From Streptomyces diastaticus subsp. diastaticus (lineage in GTDB: Bacteria; Actinomycetota; Actinomycetes; Streptomycetales; Streptomycetaceae): 64,000 nucleotides of DNA. Position 1 is the stretch's first letter; every line of letters begins with the position of its first letter. The DNA lies in NCBI RefSeq assembly GCF_011170125.1, contig NZ_BLLN01000005.1, forward strand, positions 2,232,001 to 2,296,000, in the 5' to 3' direction. Position numbers and translations under genes: made by a program. The notes below the pieces were generated by a model. It did no database searches. It was not told the origin of the DNA and worked only from the letters and a program-made list of their open reading frames with translations. This document shows positions 18,593-27,197 of this stretch, one piece after another.

Positions 18593-19000
18593 TCACCCGG
18601 GGAGTGCCAGTTCGAACCAGACGGTCTTGCCCCGCCGCCCTCGCCGGGTCCCCCAGCGGCACGAGGTGCAGGCGACGAGCTGGAGGCCGCGCCCGGTCTC
18701 CTCGTCGGGAGCCGCCCGGCGCTCGCGGGGCGCGTCGGGCACGGGGTCGGAGACCTCCACCAGCAGCGGCGAACCGGCTTCCTCGGGGTGGGTGAGGCGG
18801 ACCCCGATGGGGCCGTGCGCGTACCGCAAGGAGTTGGTCACCAGTTCGCTGACGAGCAGGGCGGTCACGTCCTCCAGGGCGTCCAGTCCCCAGGCGGCCA
18901 GTTGCCGCCGGACCACGGTCCGTGCGGTGCGCACGACCCCCGGGTCGGCGGGGAAGATCCACGCGGCGCAGTCGCCACGGGTGTCGATCACACCGATCAC
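18593..19000 (-). CDS. RsbW-like serine kinase/ATP-binding protein (GHKL fold)
   Basis: About 135 residues forming a lone HATPase_c domain of the anti-sigma-factor type. The N-box is LLVSELVTNSLRYAHGPIGV and the G-box GRGLQLVACTSC; the end RRGKTVWFELALPG closely matches the end of the HATPase domain in the adjacent 892-residue regulator. It presumably phosphorylates a STAS-type antagonist, not present here. The start is uncertain: GTG at 19000 gives a protein opening VIGVIDTRGDCAAWIFPADP, GTG at 18993 has better spacing to GGAAG, and the frame remains open to 19213. Confidence 0.82.
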   Translation of the reverse strand: MIGVIDTRGDCAAWIFPADPGVVRTARTVVRRQLAAWGLDALEDVTALLVSELVTNSLRYAHGPIGVRLTHPEEAGSPLLVEVSDPVPDAPRERRAAPDEETGRGLQLVACTSCRWGTRRGRRGKTVWFELALPG

Positions 19001-19264
19001 TTCCAAACACCGGCAGAGGTCTCCGCCGCCGGCGCGGGGCGGGGATCGTCGCGGTGGGAGCCGCGGGGCGCGCCGCCGGGCGTGGGCGGGGGACGACTGC
19101 GGGACGAAGGGACGACGGACACGCGTCGGTGCTCCCGCGAGGAGGAACACCGGGCGGTTGCGGTGACTATTGCCCGATCGCTCCCCGTTCATAGCGCACC
19201 GCCCGATATTCACGCTCCCCTGTCGCCCCGTCGGCCCAGCCGGACCGGAGACGCTCCGGGCGGC

Positions 19265-19702
19265 TCAGTCCCGTGCCGGGCTCTCCATCCGCCGCGCGGT
19301 CTCCATCACCGCGGGGCGGTCCTGGGGCAGCCAGTCGACGTCCCAGACCTCCTCGGCGGAGAGCCAGCGCAACTCGTCGTGGTCCTCCAGCGGCTCCGGC
19401 TCACCCTCGACCAGGCGGGCGGTCCACACCTGCAGGACGTAACCGGGCTTCAGGTCCCAGGTGCCGGGGATGCGCTCCACCGGCTCGGCGCGTACGCCCA
19501 GTTCCTCGCGCAGTTCCCGGACGAGGGCCGTCTCGGGCTGCTCGCCGGGCTCGGTCTTGCCGCCCGGCAGCTCCCAGCGGCCGGCGAGTTCCGGCGGGGC
19601 GCTGCGGCGGGCCGCGAGAAGGCGTTCGGTCACTGGTCCGCCCCGGCCGTCGGCGCGCGCGTCGCGCAGCGCGGCGGCGACCACCACGATCTGTTCCGTC
19701 AT
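19265..19702 (-). CDS. Nudix hydrolase (MutT-like)
   Basis: 145-residue enzyme that hydrolyses nucleoside-diphosphate-linked substrates, possibly cleaning oxidised nucleotides. A complete Nudix box occurs at residues 48-70: G-x5-E-x7-R-E-L-R-E-E-L-G-V, with the catalytic Glu residues intact. Flanking RWELPGGKT and DLKPGYVLQVWTARL fit MutT-type 8-oxo-dGTPases, though substrate cannot be told from sequence. The start ATG at 19702 (MTEQIVVVAAAL) is preferred because it opens the first strand of the fold; the longer frame upstream is Pro/Arg-rich and not coding-like. Confidence 0.92.
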   Translation of the reverse strand: MTEQIVVVAAALRDARADGRGGPVTERLLAARRSAPPELAGRWELPGGKTEPGEQPETALVRELREELGVRAEPVERIPGTWDLKPGYVLQVWTARLVEGEPEPLEDHDELRWLSAEEVWDVDWLPQDRPAVMETARRMESPARD

Positions 19703-19751
19703 GCGCGGGAGCCTACGCGGCACCCGGCCCCCCAGGGGGCGGCCCCCGGGG

Positions 19752-19922
19752 TCAGGCGGACTGCCGCTCGACCCAGTAGCGCTGCTCGGCACCGCGGGCG
19801 CCGAGCGACTCGACGACCTTCTGCGCCTCGGCGCGCGTGGCGCAGGCGGCCACGCGGTACCGGTTTCCGTTGGCTTCCTGCCGTATGACGTGCCAGGGGA
19901 GTGCGGTACCGCCCTCACCCAT
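19752..19922 (-). CDS. SPOR-like miniprotein
   Basis: 56 residues: MGEGGTALPWHVIRQEANGN, then RYRVAACATRAEAQKVVESL and a terminal AEQRYWVERQSA. The pattern (aromatic-rich strand, then ATRAEAQKVVESL helix, then a final YWVER strand) is that of short SPOR-like proteins found in streptomycetes. It has no signal or membrane segment, so it is probably cytoplasmic. The start ATG at 19922 has GGAAGTGAGG upstream; the frame extends to 19982. Function unknown. Confidence 0.72.
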   Translation of the reverse strand: MGEGGTALPWHVIRQEANGNRYRVAACATRAEAQKVVESLGARGAEQRYWVERQSA

Positions 19923-20063
19923 CGCGCGCCTCACTTCCTGCACCCGGCTCACTTCTCGCTCCGTTCGTCGGGGAAACCGCACTCCGCATATGCCGGAGCC
20001 TACGCCCGACCTTCACTCAGCGGATACGGAATAGCACAAAGAGGTAAGCAACCAGCCAAGCCG

Positions 20064-20095
20064 GAGGGGGCGCATCCGCATGGACGCGCCCCCTC
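20064..20095 (-). terminator. Probable terminator downstream of GntR regulator gene
   Basis: Ten-base perfect arms (20064-20073 and 20086-20095), 12-base loop, about 130 bases past the GntR stop read leftwards. Confidence 0.5.
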
Positions 20096-20225
20096 GGGAA
20101 CGGGTTGATTCTTCAATCACCAGCGGGAAGACCAAGGTTGACGCCGCGAATGCCGAGCGCCCGTCACCTACGGCGCACGCCCCCGGCATACGCGCGCGCC
20201 CAGCGGGCCTTGCCCGCCCCCGGAC

Positions 20226-20978
20226 TCACTTGACCGGAAGGTGGTACGCCACCCGGTAGCGGTCGGCGGGAACCACCACGTCGGCCGTCTCCACGGGGCG
20301 GCCCGAGGCGTAGTACGTGCGCCGGATGGTGAGGACGGCATGTCCGGGGACGCCGCCGAGGGCGAGGAGCTCCTCGGCGAGGCCGGGACGGCAGCCGACC
20401 TCCTCCGCGACGTTGTCGACGACGATGTCGATGGCGGCCATCCGCTCGACCACCCCGGCGCCCCCGAGCGGACCCTCCTCGGGGAGCATCACGGGGGTGC
20501 GGCCGGTCAGCGCCAGCGGCTCCCAGGAGGTGGAGAGCATCATGGCCTCGCCCGCCTCCCGGAACACGTACCGGGTGCGCATGACGCGGTCGCCGGGCTC
20601 GATGCCGAGCCGTTCGGCGACCTCGGCCGAGGCCGCCTCCTGCTCGCTGCGCGACTCCCAGGTCCCGCGCACCCCGCTCAGCGCCTGCTCCTGCCGGAAG
20701 GGCGTGGACCCGCCGGGGTCGCGGTACCCGGTGCGGGCGATCCGGCGGGGCTCGGGCCGCTCGCGCACGTACGTCCCGGAACCGGAGCGGCCCTCGACCA
20801 GCCCCTCGGCCATCAGGACCTTGCGCGCCTCCAGCGCGACCGTGTCGGAGACGCCGTACTCCTGCCGGATACGGGCCTGCGAGGGGAGGCGGGTGTTCGG
20901 CAGTAGGGCACCGTCGACGATCTTCCTGCGGAGATCGTCCGCCACGCGCAGATACGCAGGCTGCTCACCGAACGTCAC
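20226..20978 (-). CDS. GntR-family transcriptional regulator, HutC/UTRA subfamily
   Basis: 250 residues. The N-terminal winged helix-turn-helix (residues ~8-75) includes YLRVADDLRRKIVDGALLP, LPSQARIRQEYGVSDTVA and EGRSGSGTYVRE. The C-terminal UTRA effector domain (~95-245) includes GDRVMRTRYVFREAGEAMMLSTSW and VLTIRRTYYASGRPVETADVV. It is a ligand-responsive repressor; the ligand and targets are not evident because the neighbours (SPOR-like protein, septum-type membrane protein) do not form a clear pathway. The start ATG at 20978 begins immediately before the HTH, as usual. Confidence 0.93.
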   Translation of the reverse strand: MTFGEQPAYLRVADDLRRKIVDGALLPNTRLPSQARIRQEYGVSDTVALEARKVLMAEGLVEGRSGSGTYVRERPEPRRIARTGYRDPGGSTPFRQEQALSGVRGTWESRSEQEAASAEVAERLGIEPGDRVMRTRYVFREAGEAMMLSTSWEPLALTGRTPVMLPEEGPLGGAGVVERMAAIDIVVDNVAEEVGCRPGLAEELLALGGVPGHAVLTIRRTYYASGRPVETADVVVPADRYRVAYHLPVK

Positions 20979-21110
20979 TGGCCACTCCCATCAGCTTGAC
21001 AGACAGCGACAGCCTGACAACCGTAGGTTGCCGCCCGCAACCTTGGGCCAGAGGATCACTCGAAGTGACGAACCGGCCGGTGACCGGGACCTTCTTCCCG
21101 CCCGCCCCGG

Positions 21111-22043
21111 TCATCCCGCAGGACGCGGGTGACCCACCGGCGAGATCTCCCCGGGCGGCTCCTCCTCCCCCGCCCCGCCGCTCCCGTCCTGGCCGCTCCC
21201 GTCGGCCAGGCTGCCGGTGAGCTTGCCGCCGTCCTTGCCGAACAGGCAGCTGACCTCGCGGTCGTCGAGCGCCCAGCTCTCGGGGGTCGGCAGGTAGTAG
21301 AAGACGAAGACGTCCTCGGGCAGTTCCTCGGCGGGCCGGCCGGCGTACCCCTCGACCAGGGCGGTGCAGCGGCGGTCGGCGATGGCGTCGATACGGTCCT
21401 CGCCCGGGTAGGCGCGGCCGTCGGGCAGGTCGAAGACGCCGAAGACCTCGCCGTCGTGCGGGCGGGCGCAGGTGACCTTGTCGACGTCGTACATCTCGCC
21501 CTCCAGCCCCTGCCCGCCCGGGACGTCGAAGCACTCGCCGGCGCGCAGCGAGAAGGCGGTGCCGCCGCCCTCCCGCATCCCCTCGCGGAAGCCCTCCATG
21601 AAGGAGGAGAAGCCGCCGGTGGCGATCATCAGCGTCCACAGGGCGAGCCCGCAGGAGGAGAGGACCATGCCGGCCACCGCGAGCCCCTTGCCGCGCTCCC
21701 CCCGCCGTTTGAGGCCGGGCAGCGCGAAGGCGCCCAGGACCAGGCCGACCGCCGGGACGCAGAGCAGGACGCCGGTGACGAACGAGGCGATGGCGAGCCC
21801 GCTGACCGGTGGCTGCGGCGCCGGATAGCCGTACCCGTACCCATAGCCGTACCCGTACCCGTGGCCCGGGTGGCCCGGCGGCGTCCCCGGGGGCCCCTGA
21901 GGCACGCCGTACGGGCCCGGGGCCGGTGTCCGGTAGGGGCCCGAGGCACCCTGCGGGGGTACCTGGGGCGGGGGCGGCCGGCCCCCTGGTCCGGGCTGCC
22001 GGGGCTGGCCCGGCGGCATCCCCGGGGTCGGCGGTGTGGCCAC
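21111..22043 (-). CDS. DUF4190/septum-formation-type membrane protein
   Basis: 310 residues. A cytoplasmic Pro/Gly/Tyr-rich N-terminus (~1-85, with an uninterrupted GY repeat [15 protein letters not shown]) is followed by two membrane helices in the DUF4190 pattern ([23 protein letters not shown] and [23 protein letters not shown]). An extracytoplasmic domain follows (~170-290) resembling the actinobacterial septum-formation domain: [33 protein letters not shown], and a final VSCLFG with paired cysteines. The start GTG at 22043 has GAGGAG upstream; the frame continues to 22142 without a better site. Role unproven. Confidence 0.8.
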   Translation of the reverse strand: MATPPTPGMPPGQPRQPGPGGRPPPPQVPPQGASGPYRTPAPGPYGVPQGPPGTPPGHPGHGYGYGYGYGYGYPAPQPPVSGLAIASFVTGVLLCVPAVGLVLGAFALPGLKRRGERGKGLAVAGMVLSSCGLALWTLMIATGGFSSFMEGFREGMREGGGTAFSLRAGECFDVPGGQGLEGEMYDVDKVTCARPHDGEVFGVFDLPDGRAYPGEDRIDAIADRRCTALVEGYAGRPAEELPEDVFVFYYLPTPESWALDDREVSCLFGKDGGKLTGSLADGSGQDGSGGAGEEEPPGEISPVGHPRPAG

Positions 22044-22323
22044 GCTCGCTCGCTCCTCTGGTCCCCTCCCGCGGGCCGCACGCCCCCGTCGCCGGGGGCG
22101 CCGCCCGCGCGCCGCGCCGTGCGCGCGGTCCTGGGAGCGCATCGTATGCGCGGGCGCCGACGGGACGGCGGCCGCGCACGGCCGTCGGCCCGGGACGCCG
22201 TACGAGCGGCGTCCCGGGCCGGGGCTTCAGGAGGCGGGGCGGCACACGCCCCAGCCCCGCGGCCGGTGCGGATCACCACCGCTCAGCACGGTTCAGTGCC
22301 GGCCGGTGCCGCTCCGGTGCGGG

Positions 22324-23910
22324 TCAGAACTGGAGACCCCAGGAGTTGATGCGCCCGGTGTCGTAGGTGGCGTTGTCGGTGACGCGGAGCTTCCAGACGC
22401 CGTTGGCGCTCTGGCCGGCCGCGTTGACCGTGTAGGTGGTCTTGATGTCGTCGGTGCTGCCGCCGGTGCCGAAGGACTTCAGCGTGTAGACGGTGCCGGA
22501 GGGCGCGACGAGCTGGACGCGGAGGTCACCTATGTAGGTGTGCGAGATGTCGACCTTGACACCGAGGGTGGAGGGCGCGGCTCCGGCGACCCCGCTGACG
22601 GTCACCGGGGATTCGACGGTGGTCCTGTCCGGCAGGGCGTAACCGGTCTTGTTCTCGAAGAGCGGGCCGGCGGGCGGGGTGGTGCCGCCGCCGGAGCCGA
22701 CGCGCAGGAGCAGGTTGGGCGAGCCAGTGCCCGGGCTGGTGACGACGCCGCTGGTGCCGTTGGCCTTCAGCGCGGCCTTGACCTGGGCCGGGGTCGCCGA
22801 CGGGTTCTCCGAGGCGTAGATCGCGGCGGCGCCGACCACGTGCGGGGTCGCCATCGAGGTGCCGGAGATGGTGTTGGTCGCCGAGTCGCTCGTGTTCCAC
22901 GACGAGGTGATCGAGGAGCCGGGGGCGAAGATGTCGACGGCGCTTCCCCAGTTGGAGAACGAGGAGCGGGCGTCGGTGCTGGTCGTCGAGCCGACGGTGA
23001 TCGCCTCGCCGACGCGGGCCGGGGAGACGTTCGCGGCGTTCTGGTTCTCGTTGCCCGCCGCGACACCGTAGGTGACACCGGAGGCGATGGAGTTGCGGAC
23101 CGCCTGGTCGAGGGCGGTGTCGGCGCCGCCGCCGAGGCTCATGTTGGCGACGGCCGGCTTCACGGCGTTCTGGGTGACCCAGTCGATACCCGCGACGACC
23201 TGGGCGGTCGTACCGGAACCGGCGTTGTTCAGGACGCGGACGCCGACGATCTTCGCCTTCTTGGCGACGCCGTAGGCGTTGCCCGCGACGGTGCCGGCGA
23301 CGTGGGTGCCGTGGCCGTTGCCGTCCTGCGCGACGTTGTCGTTGTCGACGGCGTCGTAGCCGTTGGCCGCGCGTCCGCCGAAGTCGCTGTGGCTGATCCG
23401 GACACCGGTGTCGATGATGTAGGCGGTGACGCCCTCACCGGCCTTGTCCGGGTAGGTGTACTCGCCGTCCAGCGGCAGCGACGCCTGGTCGATCCGGTCC
23501 AGGCCCCACGACGGCGGGTTGGTCTGGGTGGCGTCGATGGTGAAGGTGCGGTTCTGGATGACCGACTCGACGGCCGGGTCCGCCGCGAACTTCTCCGCCT
23601 CGGCGCGGCTGAGCTCCACGGCGTAGCCGTTGAGAGCGGCCTTGTACGTCCGCTCGATGGTGGCGCCGTACTCCTTGGCGAGCGCCTTGCTCTTCGCCGA
23701 GGTCGACTTGCCGACCTTGTCCGCGTCGAGGGTGACGATGTAGCTGTCCTTGACGCGGTCGGGGGCGTCCGCGTTGACGATCAGGCTCGCGCCCGAGGGA
23801 TCGGGCGCGGCGCTCGCGGGGAGCGCGGCGACGCCGCCGAAGGCGAGAGCGGCCACGGCCGTCGCACTGATGGCGGCCATTCTTCGGCGGTTCTGACGCA
23901 TCACTGCCAT
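22324..23910 (-). CDS. Secreted subtilisin-like serine protease (S8) with P-domain
   Basis: 528-residue secreted protease. The signal peptide ends near ASAAPDPSG, and an inhibitor I9 propeptide (~55-125) precedes the peptidase domain (~135-390). The catalytic triad is Asp167 (IIDTGV), His200 (GHGTHVAGT) and Ser352 (SGTSMATPHV), with oxyanion Asn287 (AAGNENQ). A Gly/Thr/Pro linker leads to a C-terminal proprotein-convertase P-domain (~405-528: VKVDISHTYIGDLRVQLVAP and WKLRVTDNATYDTGRINSW). The start ATG at 23910 has AGGAGG 9 bases upstream; longer frames are spurious. It is divergent from the GH65 gene. Confidence 0.95.
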   Translation of the reverse strand: MAVMRQNRRRMAAISATAVAALAFGGVAALPASAAPDPSGASLIVNADAPDRVKDSYIVTLDADKVGKSTSAKSKALAKEYGATIERTYKAALNGYAVELSRAEAEKFAADPAVESVIQNRTFTIDATQTNPPSWGLDRIDQASLPLDGEYTYPDKAGEGVTAYIIDTGVRISHSDFGGRAANGYDAVDNDNVAQDGNGHGTHVAGTVAGNAYGVAKKAKIVGVRVLNNAGSGTTAQVVAGIDWVTQNAVKPAVANMSLGGGADTALDQAVRNSIASGVTYGVAAGNENQNAANVSPARVGEAITVGSTTSTDARSSFSNWGSAVDIFAPGSSITSSWNTSDSATNTISGTSMATPHVVGAAAIYASENPSATPAQVKAALKANGTSGVVTSPGTGSPNLLLRVGSGGGTTPPAGPLFENKTGYALPDRTTVESPVTVSGVAGAAPSTLGVKVDISHTYIGDLRVQLVAPSGTVYTLKSFGTGGSTDDIKTTYTVNAAGQSANGVWKLRVTDNATYDTGRINSWGLQF

Positions 23911-24258
23911 CTGAGGGGTCCTCCTCGTCGATGGTGCACTGGTGGGGGCGGTGCGTGACGGTGCTTTGGGGCGCACCGGCCACAGCAACGAGTCAGGGTC
24001 ATGACAACCCCGAGGGCGGAGTGCCGCCCGCGTCGCCGTCGAAAGATTGACCGATCCATAGGAATCCCACAAGAGGGCGAACACAGGGTTAACACCCCTG
24101 TCACACACGGAAGTTGGCGTTCGGTCACGCTTCCTCCGCAAGCCCGTGGCCGAAATCCGGCACCCGGGGACGGACCACCCGCGCACCGCTCCCCCATCCG
24201 TGGGAACCACCGCCGCGCCCACGCCCGCGGCTCGCTCCGGGCCCGCATCGTCTCCTGG
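23911..24258. other. Divergent intergenic region between subtilase and GH65 genes
   Basis: The AT-richer core at 24045-24110 includes GGGTTAACACCC and probably carries the promoters of both genes. No confident hexamers were assigned. The frame of the GH65 gene is open back to 24001 but the sequence there does not read as protein. Confidence 0.5.
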
Positions 24259-27024
24259 GTGAGGATCACCCGTGCCACCCGCCTGACGACGGCCCCGCTC
24301 CTCGTGGCGGCCCTCCTGACCCCCGCTCACCTGGCCGGGGCCGCCCCCGGCCCGGGCCCCTCCGCCCCGGCCGGCCCGGCCCGGTGCGCGCCCTCCCCCG
24401 GCTGGGCCCCGGCGGCCGGCCGCCGCGAGGACGCCGCCGCCGCCCACGCGTACGCCGGCAACGGCTACCTCGCCGTACGCGTCCCCGCCGCCGGCGCCGG
24501 GTTCCGGCCACCGGGCGGCGGGGGGCCCGGGGAGAAGACCGGCTGGCCCCTGTTCACCCCGCGCTACGACGGCGCGTTCGTCTCCGGCCTCTACGCCCGG
24601 GGACCGGAGAACACCGCGGGCCGCCAGGCGGTGGCCGCCCTCCCCAACTGGACCGGCCTGGACCTCACGGCGGGCGGCGAGACCTACGGCCCCACCTCCC
24701 GCGTCACCGGCTACCGCCAGACCCTCCTCCTGCGTTGCGGCCTGGTCCGCACCGCCCTGACCTGGACCGCCGCCGACGGCCGCCGCACCGACCTGGTGTA
24801 CGAGGTGCTGGCCGACCGGAACGCCCCGCACGGCGCCGCCGTCCGCCTGCGGATCACCCCGCACTGGTCCGGGACGGCCACCGTCACCGACCGGATCGAC
24901 GGCCGGGCCGCCCGCCGCATGGCGCAGACCGGGGGCGGCGCCCGGCCGGGGGCGCCCGGCGCCATGGCGGTCGCCTTCCGCACCGACGGCACGGGGGTGC
25001 GGGGCGCCGTCGCCTCCGTGCTGCGGCCGCCCGCCGGTACCGTCCGCCCCGCCGAGGTGGCCCGGGAACTGAGCACGAGCCAGTCGGCGTCCTTCCCGGT
25101 CCGCGCCGGGCGCACCTACGAGGCCGTCAAGTACGTGGGCGTGGACACCTCACTGACCTCCCGCGACCCGCGCACCGCCGCCGTCAACGCCGCCCGGGCC
25201 GGGGCCCGGCGCGGCTGGCGTCCGCTGTTCGACGCGCACGCGGACACCTGGCGCACGCTGTGGGAGTCCGGTGCCGGCCTCGACACCGGCCCCGGGGCAC
25301 CGCCCGGCCGGGGGACGGCACCCGAGCCGACCGCCCGGCAGGAGGAGGTGCGGCTCTGGCTCCGCTCGGCCCGCTACGGGCTGCTCTCCTCCATCCGGCC
25401 CGGCGCCCGCGACTCCCTCGGACCCACCGGCCTGACCAGCGACAACTACGCCGGGATGATCTTCTGGGACGCCGAGACCTGGATGTTCCCCGCCCTGCTG
25501 GCCACCGACCCCGACCTGGCCAGGACCGTCCTGGACTACCGCGTGCGCACCTCCCCCGCCGCCCGCGACAACGCCCGCAGACTCGGCTTCGAGGGCCTCT
25601 TCTTCCCCTGGACCAGCGCCTCCTCGGGCGACCTGTGGGACGAGTGCCAGAGCTGGAACCCGCCGCACTGCGTCACCCAGAACCACCTCCAGGGCGACAT
25701 CGCGCTCGCCGCCTGGCAGTACTGGCTCGCCACCGGCGACCGCGCCTGGCTGCGCCGCGACGGGGCGCCCCTGCTGCGCGGCCTCGCGGAGTTCTGGGCG
25801 TCCCGGGTCACCGCCAACGCCGACGGCGGCTACTCGGTCGAGGGCGTCGCCGGGCCCGACGAGTACAGCAACGGCGTGGACGACGGCGCCTACACCAACG
25901 CCGTGGCCGCCACCGCCCTGCGCCACGCCGCGGACGCCGCCGAGGAGACCGGTGCCACCGCCCCGCCCGAGTGGCGCCGCATCGCCGACAACCTGCGCAT
26001 CCCCTACGACGCCGACCGCAAGATCTTCCTCCAGTACGACGGCTACGACGGCTCCCGCATCAAGCAGGCCGACGCCGTGCTGCTCGCCTACCCGCTCGAC
26101 CTGCCCATGCCCGACGGCGCGGCCGCCGCCACCCTCGACCACTACGCCGCCCGCACCGACCCCGACGGGCCCGCCATGACCGACTCGGTCCACTCGGTGG
26201 TCGCGGCCGCCGCCGACGAGCCGGGCTGCGCCGCCTACACCTACCTGGAGCGCTCCGTCCGTCCCTTCACCCGGGGCCCGTACGCCCTCTTCGCCGAGGC
26301 GCGCGGCGACAAGTCTGGCGCCGACGACCCGCTCTCGGGCACCCCGGCGGAGGACTTCCTCACCGGCAAGGGCGGCTTCCTCCAGACCTTCACCCACGGC
26401 CTGACCGGGATGCGGCTGCGCGCCGCCGACCGGCTCCACCTCGATCCGGTGCTGCCGCCGCAACTGGCCCGGACCGCCGACGGCACCGAGTCGGGCCGGG
26501 TGACCCTGCGGGGCCTGCGCTGGCGCGGACGCGCCTTCGACCTCACGATCGGCCCGGGGACGAGCGAGGTCCGGCTCACCTCCGGCGCCCCCTTCACGGT
26601 CGAGACCCCGGAAGGCCGCTCCACCGTCTCCGCCGAGGCACCCCTCACTCTCAGGACCCGCCGCCCCGACCTCGCCCCCACCACCGACCCGGCGCGCTGC
26701 GCCCCCGTACACGCCGATTCCGAGGAGCCCGGCCGGTACGCGGAGGCGGCCGTCGACGGGGCCGGGGCCACGGTCTGGTCCCCCGCCGCCGACGCCACCA
26801 CGGCGACGCTCACCGCCGAGCTGGTCTCGCCCGCCCGGATCACCTCGGTCACCCCGGACTGGGCGCAGCGGCCCGCCTCGTACCGGGTCGAGGTCTCCGC
26901 CGACGGCCGCCGCTGGCAGGGGCTCGGCAGCGGGGCGCCGGTCCGCCGCATCCGCCTGACGCTGCGGAAGGCGGCCGACGGGGAGCTGCCCGCGCTGCGG
27001 GAACTGGGGGCGCGGGCGGAGTAG
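24259..27024 (+). CDS. Secreted glycoside hydrolase family 65 protein (acid-trehalase-like) with C-terminal discoidin-like domain
   Basis: About 921 residues. The signal peptide (TTAPLLVAALLTPAHLAGAAPG) is followed by a GH65 N-terminal beta-sandwich (~30-300) and an (alpha/alpha)6 catalytic barrel (~350-700). The barrel has WDAETWMFPALLATDPDLA, HCVTQNHLQGDIALAAWQYW and the acid-catalyst motif GPDEY with Glu535. A GH65 C-terminal domain follows, and residues ~820-921 resemble a discoidin/F5-8C module (SYRVEVSADGRRWQGL). The secreted architecture fits fungal-type acid trehalases acting on extracellular trehalose; hydrolase versus phosphorylase activity is not provable here. The start is uncertain: GTG at 24259 opens the signal peptide but lacks a clear ribosome site. 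Confidence 0.87.
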   Translation: MRITRATRLTTAPLLVAALLTPAHLAGAAPGPGPSAPAGPARCAPSPGWAPAAGRREDAAAAHAYAGNGYLAVRVPAAGAGFRPPGGGGPGEKTGWPLFTPRYDGAFVSGLYARGPENTAGRQAVAALPNWTGLDLTAGGETYGPTSRVTGYRQTLLLRCGLVRTALTWTAADGRRTDLVYEVLADRNAPHGAAVRLRITPHWSGTATVTDRIDGRAARRMAQTGGGARPGAPGAMAVAFRTDGTGVRGAVASVLRPPAGTVRPAEVARELSTSQSASFPVRAGRTYEAVKYVGVDTSLTSRDPRTAAVNAARAGARRGWRPLFDAHADTWRTLWESGAGLDTGPGAPPGRGTAPEPTARQEEVRLWLRSARYGLLSSIRPGARDSLGPTGLTSDNYAGMIFWDAETWMFPALLATDPDLARTVLDYRVRTSPAARDNARRLGFEGLFFPWTSASSGDLWDECQSWNPPHCVTQNHLQGDIALAAWQYWLATGDRAWLRRDGAPLLRGLAEFWASRVTANADGGYSVEGVAGPDEYSNGVDDGAYTNAVAATALRHAADAAEETGATAPPEWRRIADNLRIPYDADRKIFLQYDGYDGSRIKQADAVLLAYPLDLPMPDGAAAATLDHYAARTDPDGPAMTDSVHSVVAAAADEPGCAAYTYLERSVRPFTRGPYALFAEARGDKSGADDPLSGTPAEDFLTGKGGFLQTFTHGLTGMRLRAADRLHLDPVLPPQLARTADGTESGRVTLRGLRWRGRAFDLTIGPGTSEVRLTSGAPFTVETPEGRSTVSAEAPLTLRTRRPDLAPTTDPARCAPVHADSEEPGRYAEAAVDGAGATVWSPAADATTATLTAELVSPARITSVTPDWAQRPASYRVEVSADGRRWQGLGSGAPVRRIRLTLRKAADGELPALRELGARAE

Positions 27025-27197
27025 GCGGCCCGCGGTCACCAAGGCGCGGCCCGCCCGCCACGCACGCTTCCGGGGCGCGGCGTCCCCAGGACCGGGCCCG
27101 GCCGGCGGGCGGGGCGCAGTCGCGGGCGGTCGCGTCGACGGGGGCGCCCCACGGGCGTGTCCGGTGGGCTGTCGGTGCGGGATGCCAGACTGCCCGC

